A stretch of 64,000 nt of DNA, from contig NZ_CP180352.1 in the NCBI RefSeq assembly GCF_048007105.1, forward strand, positions 4,571,691 to 4,635,690. The letters are read 5' to 3'. Position 1 is the first letter of the stretch, and every line of letters starts with the position of its first letter. Shown one piece after another: positions 34,833-46,103 of this stretch. The DNA comes from Minwuia sp048007105. GTDB taxonomy: Bacteria > Pseudomonadota > Alphaproteobacteria > Minwuiales > Minwuiaceae. A program made the position numbers and the translations under genes. Under the pieces are notes generated by a model that made no database searches, had not been told where the DNA came from, and saw only the letters and a list, made by a program, of their open reading frames with translations.

Positions 34833-34988
34833 TATCTGGAGACCCCCTCTTCCAGTTTCTTCACCGGACAGGAAGTCCGGATACCGTTGGCCCGATTGTT
34901 CACGACCGGGGCACGGAATCCTAGAGCCGATTTGGACGATTAACAGGCAACTGTCGGCGCGGTCACATGGACCCGCCCCGGCCCGGAA

Positions 34989-35600
34989 TCAGTCGGCGGC
35001 GTCTTCCGCGGCTTCCGGCTGCGGAGTATTCGACGGATCCTCGCCGCCGTCATTGTCGCCGTCGCGCGGGCGTCGCGGCCGCCGGGTGCGGGTCCGGCGC
35101 ACGGCCCGTTCCAGGCCGGCTGTCTCCGATTCGCCGCCCTGATCGCCGTCGCCATCGCCGTCATCGGCGTTCTTCGACTGCCTGCGGTCGTTGTTGTCCT
35201 GAACGTCGGGCTGGTCCTGATCGCCGGGATCCTGGCGGTTGCTGTTCCGCTGGTTGCGGCCGCCGCCCTGACGGTCATTGCCGCCGTCGCCATCGTTCTG
35301 GTCGCCCTGGTCGTTCTGGTCGCCCTGATCGTTCTGGTCGTTCTGGCCCTGCTGCTGCCGGTTCTGCTGCATCGACATCATGATGCGGTAGTAGTGCTCG
35401 GCATGCTGCCAGAAGCCCTCGGCGGCGACCAGATCGCCCGACGCTGCCGCATCCCGCGCCAGCTGGCTGTACTTGTCGTAAACCTGATTGGCGTTGCCGC
35501 GGATCTTGCCGTCCGGCCCGTTGCTCTCATAGCTGCGGTTCGGGTTCGGCGATCGCCGGTTCGCGCGGCCACGCGCACGCTTGTTGTTGGGTGCTCTCAT
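34989..35600 (-). CDS. DUF4167 protein with a low-complexity tail
   Basis: 203 residues. The N-terminal 80 form the conserved DUF4167 domain (RRSPNPNRSYESNGPDGKIRGNANQVYDKYSQLARDAAASGD, then AEGFWQHAEHYYRIM). The rest is disordered: an Asn/Asp/Gln/Gly repeat (NDQGDQ) and a basic/acidic tail. The domain is typical of alphaproteobacteria and usually sits, as here, after hisS-prfA-prmC. The charged and repetitive composition suggests RNA or ribosome association, but that is only inferred. Confidence 0.88.
   Translation of the reverse strand: MRAPNNKRARGRANRRSPNPNRSYESNGPDGKIRGNANQVYDKYSQLARDAAASGDLVAAEGFWQHAEHYYRIMMSMQQNRQQQGQNDQNDQGDQNDQGDQNDGDGGNDRQGGGRNQRNSNRQDPGDQDQPDVQDNNDRRQSKNADDGDGDGDQGGESETAGLERAVRRTRTRRPRRPRDGDNDGGEDPSNTPQPEAAEDAAD
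35295..35348. repeat. short tandem repeat inside the DUF4167 gene
   Basis: An 18-bp unit beginning GTTCTGGTCGCCCTG occurs twice in tandem (35295-35312, 35313-35330) and is followed by two 9-bp half units. It encodes the NDQGDQ repeats and could change length by replication slippage without breaking frame. Confidence 0.75.
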
Positions 35601-35776
35601 CGTCCTGCCAAAGGCCTGTTCGCTACTGACCGGCCCGTCAAAGGACGAGCTCGAGTTCGATCATCGCAATGCGCTTGATACGAATGTATGGACGCTGCTG
35701 CGCAGTCGATCGCAAAGCAGTCGTCTTCCGAAAGCCAACGTACGCGTGGGTTCCGGCTTTTCCAAGTGTTTTTTTG

Positions 35777-36617
35777 TTACCCCATTGTAAACAAAAGCGC
35801 CCTCACATGACCGCCCAGATCGGCCGCGGCGCGATCGAACCGCAGTCCGGCCCGGGCCGCGATCGCGCGTACATCCTGCGCCTGTCCGGCGCCGATCTCG
35901 ACCACGACCGCCCCGTTCGCCGCCAACCGCGAAGCGGCGCCGGCGAAGATTGTCCGGTACGGGTCCAGCCCGTCTGCGCCGCCCGCCAGCGCGAGGGCCG
36001 GATCGTGATCGCGGACGTCCGCCATCAGGCCGGCGAGATCTCCCGCCGGAATGTAGGGCGGGTTCGAGACGATCAGGTCGAACGGCCCGTCGAGACCGTC
36101 CAGCCAGTCGCCCTGCCGGAAGGCGGCGCGGTCAGCCAGTCCAAGCCGATCGGCATTCCGCTTCGCCACAGCAAGCGCGGCGGGCGAGAAATCGACGCCG
36201 ATGCCGCTCGCGCCAGGCCTTTCCGCCAGCAATGTCAGCAGGATGCAGGCCGTGCCCGTACCGAGATCGACGATCCTGGCTGCGCTCGTCAACGACGACA
36301 GGGCAAGTTCGACAACCGTCTCGGTGTCTGGCCTCGGGTCCAGAACATCGGGCGTCACCTCGAAGGTCCGGCCGTAGAATTCGCGCCGCCCGAGGATTCG
36401 CGACACCGGCTCGCGCGCCGCACGCCGTGCAAGCAGGCTGCGGAACCGCACCGCATCCACATCGGCGACAATGGATGCATCTCCGGGCAAGAGCGTGTTC
36501 GGTTCGCGCGCCAGAATCTCTGCCAGCAGGATGCGCGCATCCAGACGCGCGCCCTCTATCCCCGCTTCGCGCAACTGCGTTGCGCCCTCGCGCAGCAGCA
36601 CCTCGACGGTCAGGGCG

Positions 36618-36628
<11 letters not shown>
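35777..36628 (-). CDS. prmC: peptide chain release factor N5-glutamine methyltransferase
   Basis: 283-residue SAM-dependent enzyme that methylates the Gln of the GGQ loop in RF1/RF2. The N-terminal helical domain (about 1-80) recognises the factor. The Rossmann domain has IVDLGTGTACILLTLL for SAM binding and the catalytic VSNPPYIPAGD. It overlaps the 3' end of prfA, its substrate's gene, by 11 bp. ATG 36626-36628. Confidence 0.96.
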
Positions 36629-37696
<1,068 letters not shown>

Positions 37697-37700
<4 letters not shown>

Positions 37701-38954
37701 GCCCAGGCGCCCTCGAACGACCTGAGCGTCTCCAGCACGTCCGCATAGGCGACCTTCTGCTGCTGGCCGCTCTTCAGGTCGCGCAGCGTGACCTCGTCAT
37801 GCTCCAGTTCCTCGTCGCCGAGGATGATGGCGCAGGACGCGCCGATCCGGTCCGCGCGCTTCATCCGCTTGCCGACATTGCCCTTGTAGCCGAGATCGAC
37901 GATGACGCCCTCGCGGCGCAGCGTCTGCGCCCATTTCAGCGCCTCGAACTCCGCCTTCTCGCCGACCGGAACCAGAACAACCGGCCGCGGCGCGGGCGTT
38001 TCCGCCCCCGACAGCATGGCCAGACGCTCAATGCCGCCGGCCCAGCCGATCCCGGGCGTCGACGGGCCGCCGATCTGCTCGATCAGGCCGTCATAACGCC
38101 CGCCCGCAATGACCGCGCCCTGGGAGCCCAGCGCGTCGGTGACGAACTCGAAGGCGGTGTGGGTGTAGTAGTCGAGGCCGCGCACCAGCCGAGGGTCGAT
38201 CTCGTAGCCGATGCCCAGCGTGTCCAGCCCCGTCAGCACTTCGCCGAAGAAATCCTGGCTCTGCTGGTTCAGGTAGTCCTGGAACAGCGGCGCATCCGCA
38301 ACCAGCACCCGGTCGCCTTCGTCCTTGGAATCGAGGATGCGCAGCGGGTTGCGGTCCAGCCGCTTCAGGCTGTCTTCGGAAAGCCGGTCCTTGTGAGCGC
38401 CGAAATATTCGACCAGCGCGGCGCGGTAGCCATCGCGGCTTTCGGGATCTCCCAGCGTGTTGATGTGCAGCACCGTCTTGTGCAGCACGTCGAGTTGGTT
38501 CAGCACCTCGGCTCCGGCGGCGATGATCTCGACATCTGCGCCCGGCTCGGCTGCGCCGATCACTTCCAGATCGATCTGGTGGAACTGCCGCAGCCGGCCT
38601 TTCTGTGGCCGCTCGTAGCGGAACATCGGGCCTGCGGCGAAGGCCTTGAACGGCGCCGATTGCTGCAGCCCGTTGGAGATGAAGGCGCGGCAGATTGCCG
38701 GCCGTGTATTCGGGCCGGAGCGTGATCGAGTCGCCGCCGCGATCCTCGAAGGTGTACATCTCCTTGGAGACCACGTCGGATGTCTCGCCCATCGAGCGGG
38801 AGAAGATCTCCGTGAATTCGAAGATCGGCGTCGCGATCTCGCGATAGCCGTGGGTCAGCGCGACACGGCGCGCGGTCTCGATGACCGCCCGGTGCGCGCC
38901 GAAATCGTCCGCCAACAGGTCATGGGTCCCGCGTACGGGTTGTGGCTTCGCCAA
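37697..38954 (-). CDS. hisS: histidyl-tRNA synthetase (one-base frameshift)
   Basis: Class II synthetase that charges tRNA-His. Motif 1 region PVRGTHDLL and motif 2 region LRPEYTAG are in the first frame. The next frame continues with PMFRYERPQKGRLRQFHQID, the histidine A motif VRGLDYYTHTAFEF, and the anticodon-binding domain to the stop at 37697. The two are separated by one extra base at 38695-38696 (GGCAATC where GGCATC gives GICRAFIS). The span of 1258 nt is 3n+1, and the corrected protein is 418 residues, normal for HisRS. The gene is essential and the only copy in view, so a sequence error is the likely explanation. Confidence 0.92.
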
Positions 38955-38974
38955 CGATGTCCTCCCGGATGGGA

Positions 38975-40103
38975 TCAGGCCGCGTCCGCCGTCTCCGCCG
39001 CTTTCTCCGCCTCGATGGCGGCGGCCTTTTCCTCGACCATCGCGACGATGTGGTCAACCAGCTTGTCGTCGTCGATGTTGTGGTCGGCGATGCCGCCGAC
39101 ATAGACCTTGTGACTGCGGCCCTTGGACCCGCCGGTCAGTCCGATATCCGTCTCGCGCGCCTCGCCGGGGCCGTTGACCACGCAGCCGATGATCGAGAGC
39201 GACATCGGCGTGGTAATGTGGGCCAGACGATCTTCCAGCACCTCGACCGTCTTGATGACGGGGAAGGCCTGACGCGCGCAGGACGGGCAGGAGATGATCT
39301 GCACGCCGCGGCGACGCAGGCCGAGCGACTTCAGGATTTCGTATCCGACGCGGACTTCCTCGACCGGATCGGCCGAAAGCGAGACGCGGATAGTGTCGCC
39401 GATGCCGGCCCAGAGCAGCGAGCCCAGACCGATCGCCGACTTCACCGTGCCGCCGATCAGACCGCCGGCCTCGGTGATGCCCAGATGCAGGGGATAGTCG
39501 CAGGCCTCGGCCAGGCCCTGATAGGCCGCCACCGACAGGAAGACGTCGGAGGCCTTCACCGAGATCTTGAATTCGAAGAAGTCGTTGTCTTCCAGGATGC
39601 GGGCATGATCCAGCGCGCTCTCGACCATCGCCTCCGGGCAGGGCTCGCCGTATTTCTCCAGCAGATCCTTCTCCAGGCTGCCGGCATTGACGCCGATGCG
39701 CATGGAGCAGCCATGGTCCTTGGCCGCCTTGACGACGTCACGTACGCGGTCGGCCGAGCCGATATTACCGGGATTGATGCGCAGGCACGCGGCACCGGCC
39801 TCGGCAGCCTCGATGGCGCGCTTGTGGTGGAAATGAATGTCCGCGACGATCGGCACCTCGGCGGCGCGGACGATCTCCTTCAGCGCCTTCGTCGAAGTCC
39901 TCGTCGGGGCAGGAAACGCGCACGATATCGACACCGGCGGCCTCGGCGGCCTTGATCTGCGCGATGGTCGCCTGGGCGTCGGAGGTCAGCGTGTTGGTCA
40001 TGGTCTGGACGGCGATGGGCGCACCGCCGCCGACGGGCACGTTGCCGACGTGGATCTGGCGGGACTCCCGGCGATAGATGTCGCGATAGGGACGGACGCT
40101 CAT
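38975..40103 (-). CDS. ispG: 4-hydroxy-3-methylbut-2-en-1-yl diphosphate synthase (one-base frameshift)
   Basis: Iron-sulfur enzyme of the MEP isoprenoid pathway. The first frame holds the start (ATG 40101-40103 with CGAGGAAC) through VQTMTNTLTSDAQATIAQIKAAEAAG and VRVSCPDED. One extra base at 39895-39896 shifts it. The second frame runs from STKALKEIVRAAEVPIVADIHF to the end and includes the [4Fe-4S] cysteines in ISCPSCARQ and IGCVVNGPGEA. The corrected length is 375 residues, normal for bacterial IspG. Same type of lesion as in hisS, 1.2 kb away. Confidence 0.92.
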
Positions 40104-40200
40104 TGGACTGTTCCTCGGAGAATGCCTTGGGCTTCGGGCATGGTGGTAACATGCTTTCGCGTCCGCTTCCAATCAAGCGCACGCGGGTCAGGCAGACGTG

Positions 40201-41472
40201 TCAGTTGGTCGCCGACTGCAGGTATTCGAGATCGAGCTTCACCGTCGAACTGCCGCCGGAAAGACGGTCGCCGCGGCCGATCAAACGGCCGTCCAGCAGG
40301 ATCTGAAGGCTGCCGATATTGTTCGATTCCAGCAGCACATCCGGCAGGTTCGGGGCGCGGTAGATGTCGCCGGGCTGCATCACCCGGTGCGGCATCAGGG
40401 TCCGGCCATCCTTCTGCTTGACGATGATCTGCGCAACCTCGGTGGCGCGGACGATGACGCGGGAGTCGCGGTTGGCGACGCCCAGCACCCGCGGCACATA
40501 GCCGTCGCGCGCCTCGACCGTCGGTACGGGCGGCGGGGCGGCGGCGACACGGGTTTCCTCGCCGCTCCGGGCAGCCGCACCTGCGGCCGGCGCATCGGCT
40601 GCAGGCGCCGGCGCATCGGCAATGGTCGCCTCCGTCACCGGAAGCGGCGCCGGCGGCAGGGTGTTCCCGGCTTGCGGGGTCTGTTCGACAACTGCCGCGG
40701 CCGCCTGGGAAACTGCCTCGCCTTCCAGGGGCGCCGCCTCGGCGGAATCGGCCGTCCCGTCTGGCACCGGCATCGCGTTCGCCGGCACGTCGCTCTCCAC
40801 AGCCGGCGCAGGCTCGCGGCCGACAACGGCAAGATCGATCTCGCGCGACCTGACCGGTTCAGGCTCGCCGGCTTCCGCGGTGCGGAACGGACCGGTCGAT
40901 TCAGCGGCCTGCGCCGAACCCACCGTCTGATCGGCTGCCGAAACGCGGATCCGTTCCGTGAAACGGGCCGGCACCTCGGAAACGAGGTCCTGACCGGGCG
41001 CCGCGTCGTCCTCGCTGATCACCCAGCCGGCATAGATCGCGCCGGTCAGCACGACCGAAACAAGCAGCGTCCACAGCGCCGGGCGGCGGTTCTCATCGGC
41101 GGGAACCGGGAAGCTGAGCTTGCGGCTGTGGCCGCCCGGTCCGGCTTCCTGCTTGAACAGTCCGACGCAGACATCGCCGTCGGCCCCCAGGAACTCGGCG
41201 TAGGAGCGCAGGAAGCCGATGGCATAGATACGCCCCGGCAGGTCGCCGAAACGCCCGGCCTCGATGGCTTCCAGATGCGAGATGCGGATGCGCAGCCGGC
41301 TGGAGACGTCATCCAGCGTCAGGCCGCAGCGCAAACGCTCGGCGCGCAGTTCGGCGCCGATCCCGTCGTAATAGGCCGCTTCCTCGCCTGCATCGGGTCC
41401 CGGATCGTGAATATTCAACCGGGTCGCCCCGTTGCGGCGCGGCGGATTGGTATGACGGCTGCTGTCCGGCAT
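40201..41472 (-). CDS. RodZ-like HTH/transmembrane cytoskeletal protein (DUF4115)
   Basis: 423-residue inner-membrane protein. Residues about 36-100 are a HTH_25 domain (IGAELRAERLRCGLTLDDVSSRL, then ISHLEAIEAGRFGDLPG). A single membrane helix follows at 131-152. A long Ala/Pro/Glu-rich periplasmic linker (about 155-340) leads to a C-terminal DUF4115 beta domain. This is the RodZ layout, the protein that links MreB to the cell wall machinery. It sits directly upstream of ispG, a pairing common in Proteobacteria. ATG 41470-41472 has AGGAGAAG before it. Confidence 0.87.
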   Translation of the reverse strand: MPDSSRHTNPPRRNGATRLNIHDPGPDAGEEAAYYDGIGAELRAERLRCGLTLDDVSSRLRIRISHLEAIEAGRFGDLPGRIYAIGFLRSYAEFLGADGDVCVGLFKQEAGPGGHSRKLSFPVPADENRRPALWTLLVSVVLTGAIYAGWVISEDDAAPGQDLVSEVPARFTERIRVSAADQTVGSAQAAESTGPFRTAEAGEPEPVRSREIDLAVVGREPAPAVESDVPANAMPVPDGTADSAEAAPLEGEAVSQAAAAVVEQTPQAGNTLPPAPLPVTEATIADAPAPAADAPAAGAAARSGEETRVAAAPPPVPTVEARDGYVPRVLGVANRDSRVIVRATEVAQIIVKQKDGRTLMPHRVMQPGDIYRAPNLPDVLLESNNIGSLQILLDGRLIGRGDRLSGGSSTVKLDLEYLQSATN

Positions 41473-41632
41473 GGTGCCGAATCTTCTCCTAACGAGTGGC
41501 GGAACGGCGGCAGCATCCCGCGACACTTGGGCAGAATTGTGAAAGCAACGCTTGCGCGACCAACTCTTAACCGATGCAGCCTCAGATTTGAAGTCGATTT
41601 TCGACCATAACCCTCGGACGCAGCGGGCTAAT

Positions 41633-43894
41633 TCAAATTTCTATGTGGTGTCTGCCGGCGAATTCTTGAAGCAGAGGGCGCAGCGTTCTTTCGTCACGGG
41701 CGAGCCAGCGCTCCATTTCGACCCTCAGTTGTGCGATGTCGGTCGACAGCACGATTTCCTTGATCCGGGCGATGACGTTGGAGCGCATCGAGAGCTGGCG
41801 GAAGCCCAGACCGAGCAGCGCCAGCGCCTCCAGCGGACGCCCCGCCATCTCGCCGCAGATCGAGAACGGCGTTCCGGTATCCTCGCACTGGCGGACGATG
41901 CGGCGCAGCACAGACAGGAACGCCGGGCTGAGCGTGTCGTAGCGGTCCGACACCCGCGGGCTGCCGCGGTCGACCGCGTAGAGGAACTGCATCAGATCGT
42001 TGGAGCCGACGGAGACGAAGTCCACCAGAGGCAACAGGGCCGGCAGCCGCCAGACCAGCGCCGGCACCTCCAGCATCACGCCGACACGAATCTCTGACGG
42101 CAGCGTGCGACCGCGCTGGCAGGCCCAGGCAATCTCCCGGTCGAGCACCTCGCGGGCCGACATGAACTCGGCGACGTCGGCCACCATCGGGAACATGATC
42201 GAGAGGCTCTGGCCCGGCGAGGCCGCGAGCAGCGCCCTGAGCTGCATCCGGAACAGGCCTTCATGGTCCAGCGAGATGCGGATCGCGCGCCAGCCCATGG
42301 CCGGGTTTTCCTCGGTCTCCCGCTTCATATAGGGCAGCAGCTTGTCGCCGCCGACATCCAGGGTCCGGAAGATCACCGGCCGGTCGCCGGCGGCCTCGAG
42401 CACCGATCTGTAGTAGCGCGTCTGTTCCTGCATCCGGGGCAGCCGTCCCCGCACCATGAAGTGCAGTTCCGTCCGGAACAGCCCGACGCCCACTGCGCCC
42501 GCGTCGCCCAGATGCTGCATGTCGAGCAGCAGACCCGCATTGCAGAGCATGTCGATCTCGACACCGTCCTTCGAGACCGCGGGAACATTGCGGAGTTCCT
42601 GCCACCGGGCCTCTTCCTCGGCCCGGATGGACTCGATTTCCTTGAAGGCGTCGACGACATCCGGCTCCGGCCGGACGAAGACCTGGTTGTGCTCGGCATC
42701 GACGATGACGCGGTCGCCGGGATCGATCACTTCGGTGGCGCGCCGCGCGGTGCCGATGACCGGAATGTTCATGGCGCGGGCGACGATCGACATGTGCGAG
42801 CCGGCGGAGCCGTCTTCCAGCACCACGCCCTTCAGCTTGCCCTCGCCGAAATCCAGAAGTTCCGCCGGGCCCATGTCGCGCGCCACCAGGATGACGTCGT
42901 CGGGCAGTTCGCTGTTGAAGACATTGGCGCCGCCCTGCAGCCGGTTCAGCAGGCGGTTCGCCAGATCGTCCATGTCCGACAGCCGGGCGCGGATATAGGG
43001 ATCCGGGACCTGCTGGAAGCGGGCGCGGGTCAGATCGTGGGCGCGCTTGACCGCCGCCTCCGCCGTCAGGCTGGACTCGACGCCTTCGCGCATCCGCCGC
43101 TGCCAGCCCGGATCGTGGGCGAACATGCGGAAGGCTTCCATGACGTCGCGGGATTCGCCGGCGGCCAGCACCGGCTGGGCCAGCATCTCGTCGATCTGGA
43201 TCTGGACATCACGGATCGCGGCCTCCAGCCGCTCCAGTTCAGCCTGCGGATCGTCGGCAATGGTGCGGGTGATGTCGAAACGCGGCGCATGCAGGACCGC
43301 GGTTCCGATGGCCGCGCCATCGGCCAGACGGCGGCCGCCCAGCCGTTCGGGCCCTCGGCTGGACCGCAGAGACTCGGCGACGAGGTTCGGCGACACCAGC
43401 GCGCCGTTGCCGATCATCTCGGCAAAGCCCATTGCGACGGTTTCCAGCGCCTCCTGCTCGGCGTCGGCATAGTCGCGCTGGCGCGCATTCTGGACCACCA
43501 GCACGCCGACCACCTTGCTGGAATACATGATCGGCACGCCGAGCATGGAACTGTAGATCTCCTCGCCCGTCTCCGGCCGGAAGCTGAACTTGGGATGCGC
43601 CGGGGCGTCGCGCAGACGGAGCGGCTTCGAGGTCTGGGCGATCAGGCCGACCAGGCCCTCGCCGACGGCCAGACGGGTCTGATGCACGGCTTCACGGTTG
43701 AGGCCCTCGGTCTCGAACAGTTCCAGCATGTTGCCGGGCTGCATGATGTAGACCGAGCAAACTTCGGCGACCATGGACCCGGCCACCAGCTTGACGACCT
43801 TGGCCAGCCGCTCCTCGGGCGTGTCGCCGCTCTTCATGATCTCGAGCAGGCGCCGCATCAGGAATTGCGGTCCGGTCATGGCCCCCCCGCTCAT
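41633..43894 (-). CDS. ptsP: PEP-protein phosphotransferase PtsP (EI-Ntr) with GAF domain
   Basis: 753-residue first enzyme of the nitrogen-related phosphotransferase system, passing phosphate from PEP to NPr. The N-terminal GAF domain (about 20-160) can sense glutamine or 2-oxoglutarate. The phospho-His H367 lies in EDGSAGSHMSIVARAMNIPV. The PEP-binding TIM barrel includes VGLFRTELHFM, VSVGSNDLMQFLYAVDR and the active Cys C680 in FSICGEMAG. Intact and full length. It follows lysC on the same strand, a conserved alphaproteobacterial order. Confidence 0.95.
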   Translation of the reverse strand: MSGGAMTGPQFLMRRLLEIMKSGDTPEERLAKVVKLVAGSMVAEVCSVYIMQPGNMLELFETEGLNREAVHQTRLAVGEGLVGLIAQTSKPLRLRDAPAHPKFSFRPETGEEIYSSMLGVPIMYSSKVVGVLVVQNARQRDYADAEQEALETVAMGFAEMIGNGALVSPNLVAESLRSSRGPERLGGRRLADGAAIGTAVLHAPRFDITRTIADDPQAELERLEAAIRDVQIQIDEMLAQPVLAAGESRDVMEAFRMFAHDPGWQRRMREGVESSLTAEAAVKRAHDLTRARFQQVPDPYIRARLSDMDDLANRLLNRLQGGANVFNSELPDDVILVARDMGPAELLDFGEGKLKGVVLEDGSAGSHMSIVARAMNIPVIGTARRATEVIDPGDRVIVDAEHNQVFVRPEPDVVDAFKEIESIRAEEEARWQELRNVPAVSKDGVEIDMLCNAGLLLDMQHLGDAGAVGVGLFRTELHFMVRGRLPRMQEQTRYYRSVLEAAGDRPVIFRTLDVGGDKLLPYMKRETEENPAMGWRAIRISLDHEGLFRMQLRALLAASPGQSLSIMFPMVADVAEFMSAREVLDREIAWACQRGRTLPSEIRVGVMLEVPALVWRLPALLPLVDFVSVGSNDLMQFLYAVDRGSPRVSDRYDTLSPAFLSVLRRIVRQCEDTGTPFSICGEMAGRPLEALALLGLGFRQLSMRSNVIARIKEIVLSTDIAQLRVEMERWLARDERTLRPLLQEFAGRHHIEI

Positions 43895-43939
43895 GGTCAG
43901 CCGCTGCCGATGCTGGGTGCTGCCGGATTCATGCGCCAG

Positions 43940-45160
43940 TCAGTCCGCGTCCAGACCGAAGGCGGTGTGCAGCGCGCGCACCGCGAGTTCGGTGTATTCG
44001 TCGGCGATCAGCACGCTGACCTTGATCTCCGAGGTGGTGATCACCTGGATGTTGATGCCCTTTTCGGCCAGCGCCTGGAACATGGTCTTGGCGACGCCGA
44101 CATGGCTGCGCATGCCGACGCCGACGATCGACACCTTCACCACACCCGGATCGGCGGTCATCTCGGACCAGGCGATGGTCTCGCGGACGCTGTCGAGCAC
44201 CTTCTTCGCCCGATCGAGGTTCTCGCGCGGGACCGTGAAGGTCAGATCGGTGGTCGAGCCGTCCTCGGACACGTTCTGGACGATCATGTCCACGTTGATG
44301 TTGGCGTCCGCCAGCGGGCCGAAGATGCCCGCGGACACGCCCGGGCGGTCGGGGACGTTGCGCAGCGTGACCTTCGCCTCGTTCGGCGCGTAGGTGACGC
44401 CGTTGACCATCTGCTGTTCCACGATTTCCTCCTCGTCGACCACCAGCGTGCCTTCGTCCTCGACGAAGCTGGAGCGCACATGAACCCGAACGCCGTGGTT
44501 CATGGCCAGTTCCACCGACCGGGTCTGCAGCACCTTGGCGCCCAGCGACGCCAGCTCCAGCATCTCCTCGTAGGTGATCCTGTCCAGCTTGCGCGCGCGC
44601 GGCACGATGCGCGGGTCGGTCGTGTAGACGCCATCCACGTCGGTATAGATATTACAGCGGTCGGCCTTCAGCGCAGCCGCCAGCGCCACCGCCGACGTGT
44701 CGGAACCTCCGCGGCCCAGCGTCGTCACGCGGCCATTGGCGGCCAGCCCCTGGAATCCGGCGACCACGGCCACCTGGCCCTCGCCGAAGCGGCGGATCAG
44801 TTCATCGGTCTCGATGCCCAGAATGCGCGCCGAGCCGTGCACGTCGGTTGTGCGGACCGGCAGCTGCCATCCCATCCACGAGCGCGCATTGACGCCGATA
44901 TCCTGCAGCGCCATCGACATCAGGCCGATGGTGACCTGCTCCCCGGTGGCGACGACGACGTCGTATTCGCGGGTGTCGTGCATCGCCGCGGTGTTGCGGG
45001 TCAGGTCGACCAACCGGTTGGTTTCGCCCGACATGGCGGAGACGACGACGGCCACTTCATTGCCCGCCTCGACCTCGGTCTTCACGCGGGCCGCCGCACG
45101 CTTGATGCGTTCGATATCGCCGACGGACGTACCGCCGAATTTCATGACGATGCGCGCCAT
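43940..45160 (-). CDS. lysC: aspartate kinase
   Basis: 406-residue kinase phosphorylating aspartate at the head of lysine, threonine and methionine synthesis. The N-terminal KFGGTSVGDIERIKRAA, VVVSAMSGETN and RGGSDTSAVALAAAL motifs belong to the catalytic domain. Two ACT domains from about residue 265 provide feedback control (ISTSEIKVSV-like VITTSEIKVSVLIADEY). Intact. It is divergent from ubiG and heads the lysC-ptsP run. Confidence 0.96.
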   Translation of the reverse strand: MARIVMKFGGTSVGDIERIKRAAARVKTEVEAGNEVAVVVSAMSGETNRLVDLTRNTAAMHDTREYDVVVATGEQVTIGLMSMALQDIGVNARSWMGWQLPVRTTDVHGSARILGIETDELIRRFGEGQVAVVAGFQGLAANGRVTTLGRGGSDTSAVALAAALKADRCNIYTDVDGVYTTDPRIVPRARKLDRITYEEMLELASLGAKVLQTRSVELAMNHGVRVHVRSSFVEDEGTLVVDEEEIVEQQMVNGVTYAPNEAKVTLRNVPDRPGVSAGIFGPLADANINVDMIVQNVSEDGSTTDLTFTVPRENLDRAKKVLDSVRETIAWSEMTADPGVVKVSIVGVGMRSHVGVAKTMFQALAEKGINIQVITTSEIKVSVLIADEYTELAVRALHTAFGLDAD

Positions 45161-45282
45161 CGCAAAACGCCGTCCATTCAGGAAAATTATTGGCTTTCCA
45201 GCGGACTTGCCGCCGCCGCGCGCACCTCTTAACTATCGGTTCGTTGTCCCGCAAGGGCCGGGACGGCAGAAAGGCGGCACCC

Positions 45283-46032
45283 TTGTCCGAATCCATCGAA
45301 ACCACAGTCGATCCGGACGAGATCGCACGGTTTTCCGCCATGGCGGACACGTGGTGGGACCCCGAGGGTCCGATGAAGCCGCTGCATCGCCTGACGCCGG
45401 CCCGGATGCGCTACCTCACCTCCCAGTTGAATGCACACTTCGGACGCGCCGAAAGCGGCAACTCGCTCGACGGCCTCCGCATCCTGGATATCGGCTGCGG
45501 CGGGGGGCTGGTCGCCGAACCGCTGGCGCGGCTGGGCGCGGACGTCACGGGCGTCGACGCCGCCGAGAAGAACGTCGAGGTCGCGCGCCTGCATGCCGCC
45601 GGGTCCGGCCTGAAGATCGACTACCGCCATGGCCGCGCGGAGGCCCTTGCCGAGGCCGGCGAACAGTTCGACGCCGTCATGGCGCTGGAGATCATCGAAC
45701 ACGTCGCCGATCCGGCCCTGTTCGTCGCCTCGGTCGCCAAGCTGGTGAAGCCGGGCGGACTGGTAATCTTCTCCACCATCAACCGCACGCCGAAGGCCTA
45801 CGGTCTCGCCATCGTCGGCGCCGAATACGTGCTGCGCTGGCTGCCGCGCGGCACCCATACCTGGTCCAAGTTCGTCAAGCCGTCCGAACTGGCGCGCCAC
45901 GGCCGGGCCGCCGGTCTGGAGATGCGCGACGTCACCGGTCTGGTCTATTCGCCTGTCAGCGGTTTCTCGCTGAACAGGACCGATGTCGATGTGAACTATT
46001 TCGCTTCGGCGGTGCGGAACGAGGCCGGTTAA
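45283..46032 (+). CDS. ubiG: ubiquinone biosynthesis O-methyltransferase
   Basis: 249-residue SAM-dependent methyltransferase that carries out both O-methylations in ubiquinone synthesis. Motif I is LDIGCGGGLVAEPLARLGADVTG, with a family N-terminus DEIARFSAMADTWWDPEGPMKPLHRLTPARMRYL and C-terminal HTWSKFVKPSELA. Start placed at TTG 45283 because AAAGGCGG lies before it and the family N-terminus begins there; longer open frames start in the lysC promoter gap. The ubiG/lysC divergent pair is typical of alphaproteobacteria. Confidence 0.94.
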   Translation: MSESIETTVDPDEIARFSAMADTWWDPEGPMKPLHRLTPARMRYLTSQLNAHFGRAESGNSLDGLRILDIGCGGGLVAEPLARLGADVTGVDAAEKNVEVARLHAAGSGLKIDYRHGRAEALAEAGEQFDAVMALEIIEHVADPALFVASVAKLVKPGGLVIFSTINRTPKAYGLAIVGAEYVLRWLPRGTHTWSKFVKPSELARHGRAAGLEMRDVTGLVYSPVSGFSLNRTDVDVNYFASAVRNEAG

Positions 46033-46103
46033 CCGCTCTCGGCATCCGCAAGGTCAAGTAGTAGGATACCCCCTCGGGCGCACACAGCCGATGGGGAAAT
46101 CCG

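Noticed and set aside
35295..35348. Direct repeats that might be a CRISPR-like array
   Set aside because: The units are contiguous without spacers, are multiples of three, and encode the NDQGDQ repeat of the DUF4167 protein.
42263..45232. 989-residue plus-strand open frame opposite ptsP and lysC
   Set aside because: Antisense shadow in GC-rich coding DNA. The translation is His/Arg/Asp/Gly-rich with no domain, while the other strand encodes two intact conserved enzymes.
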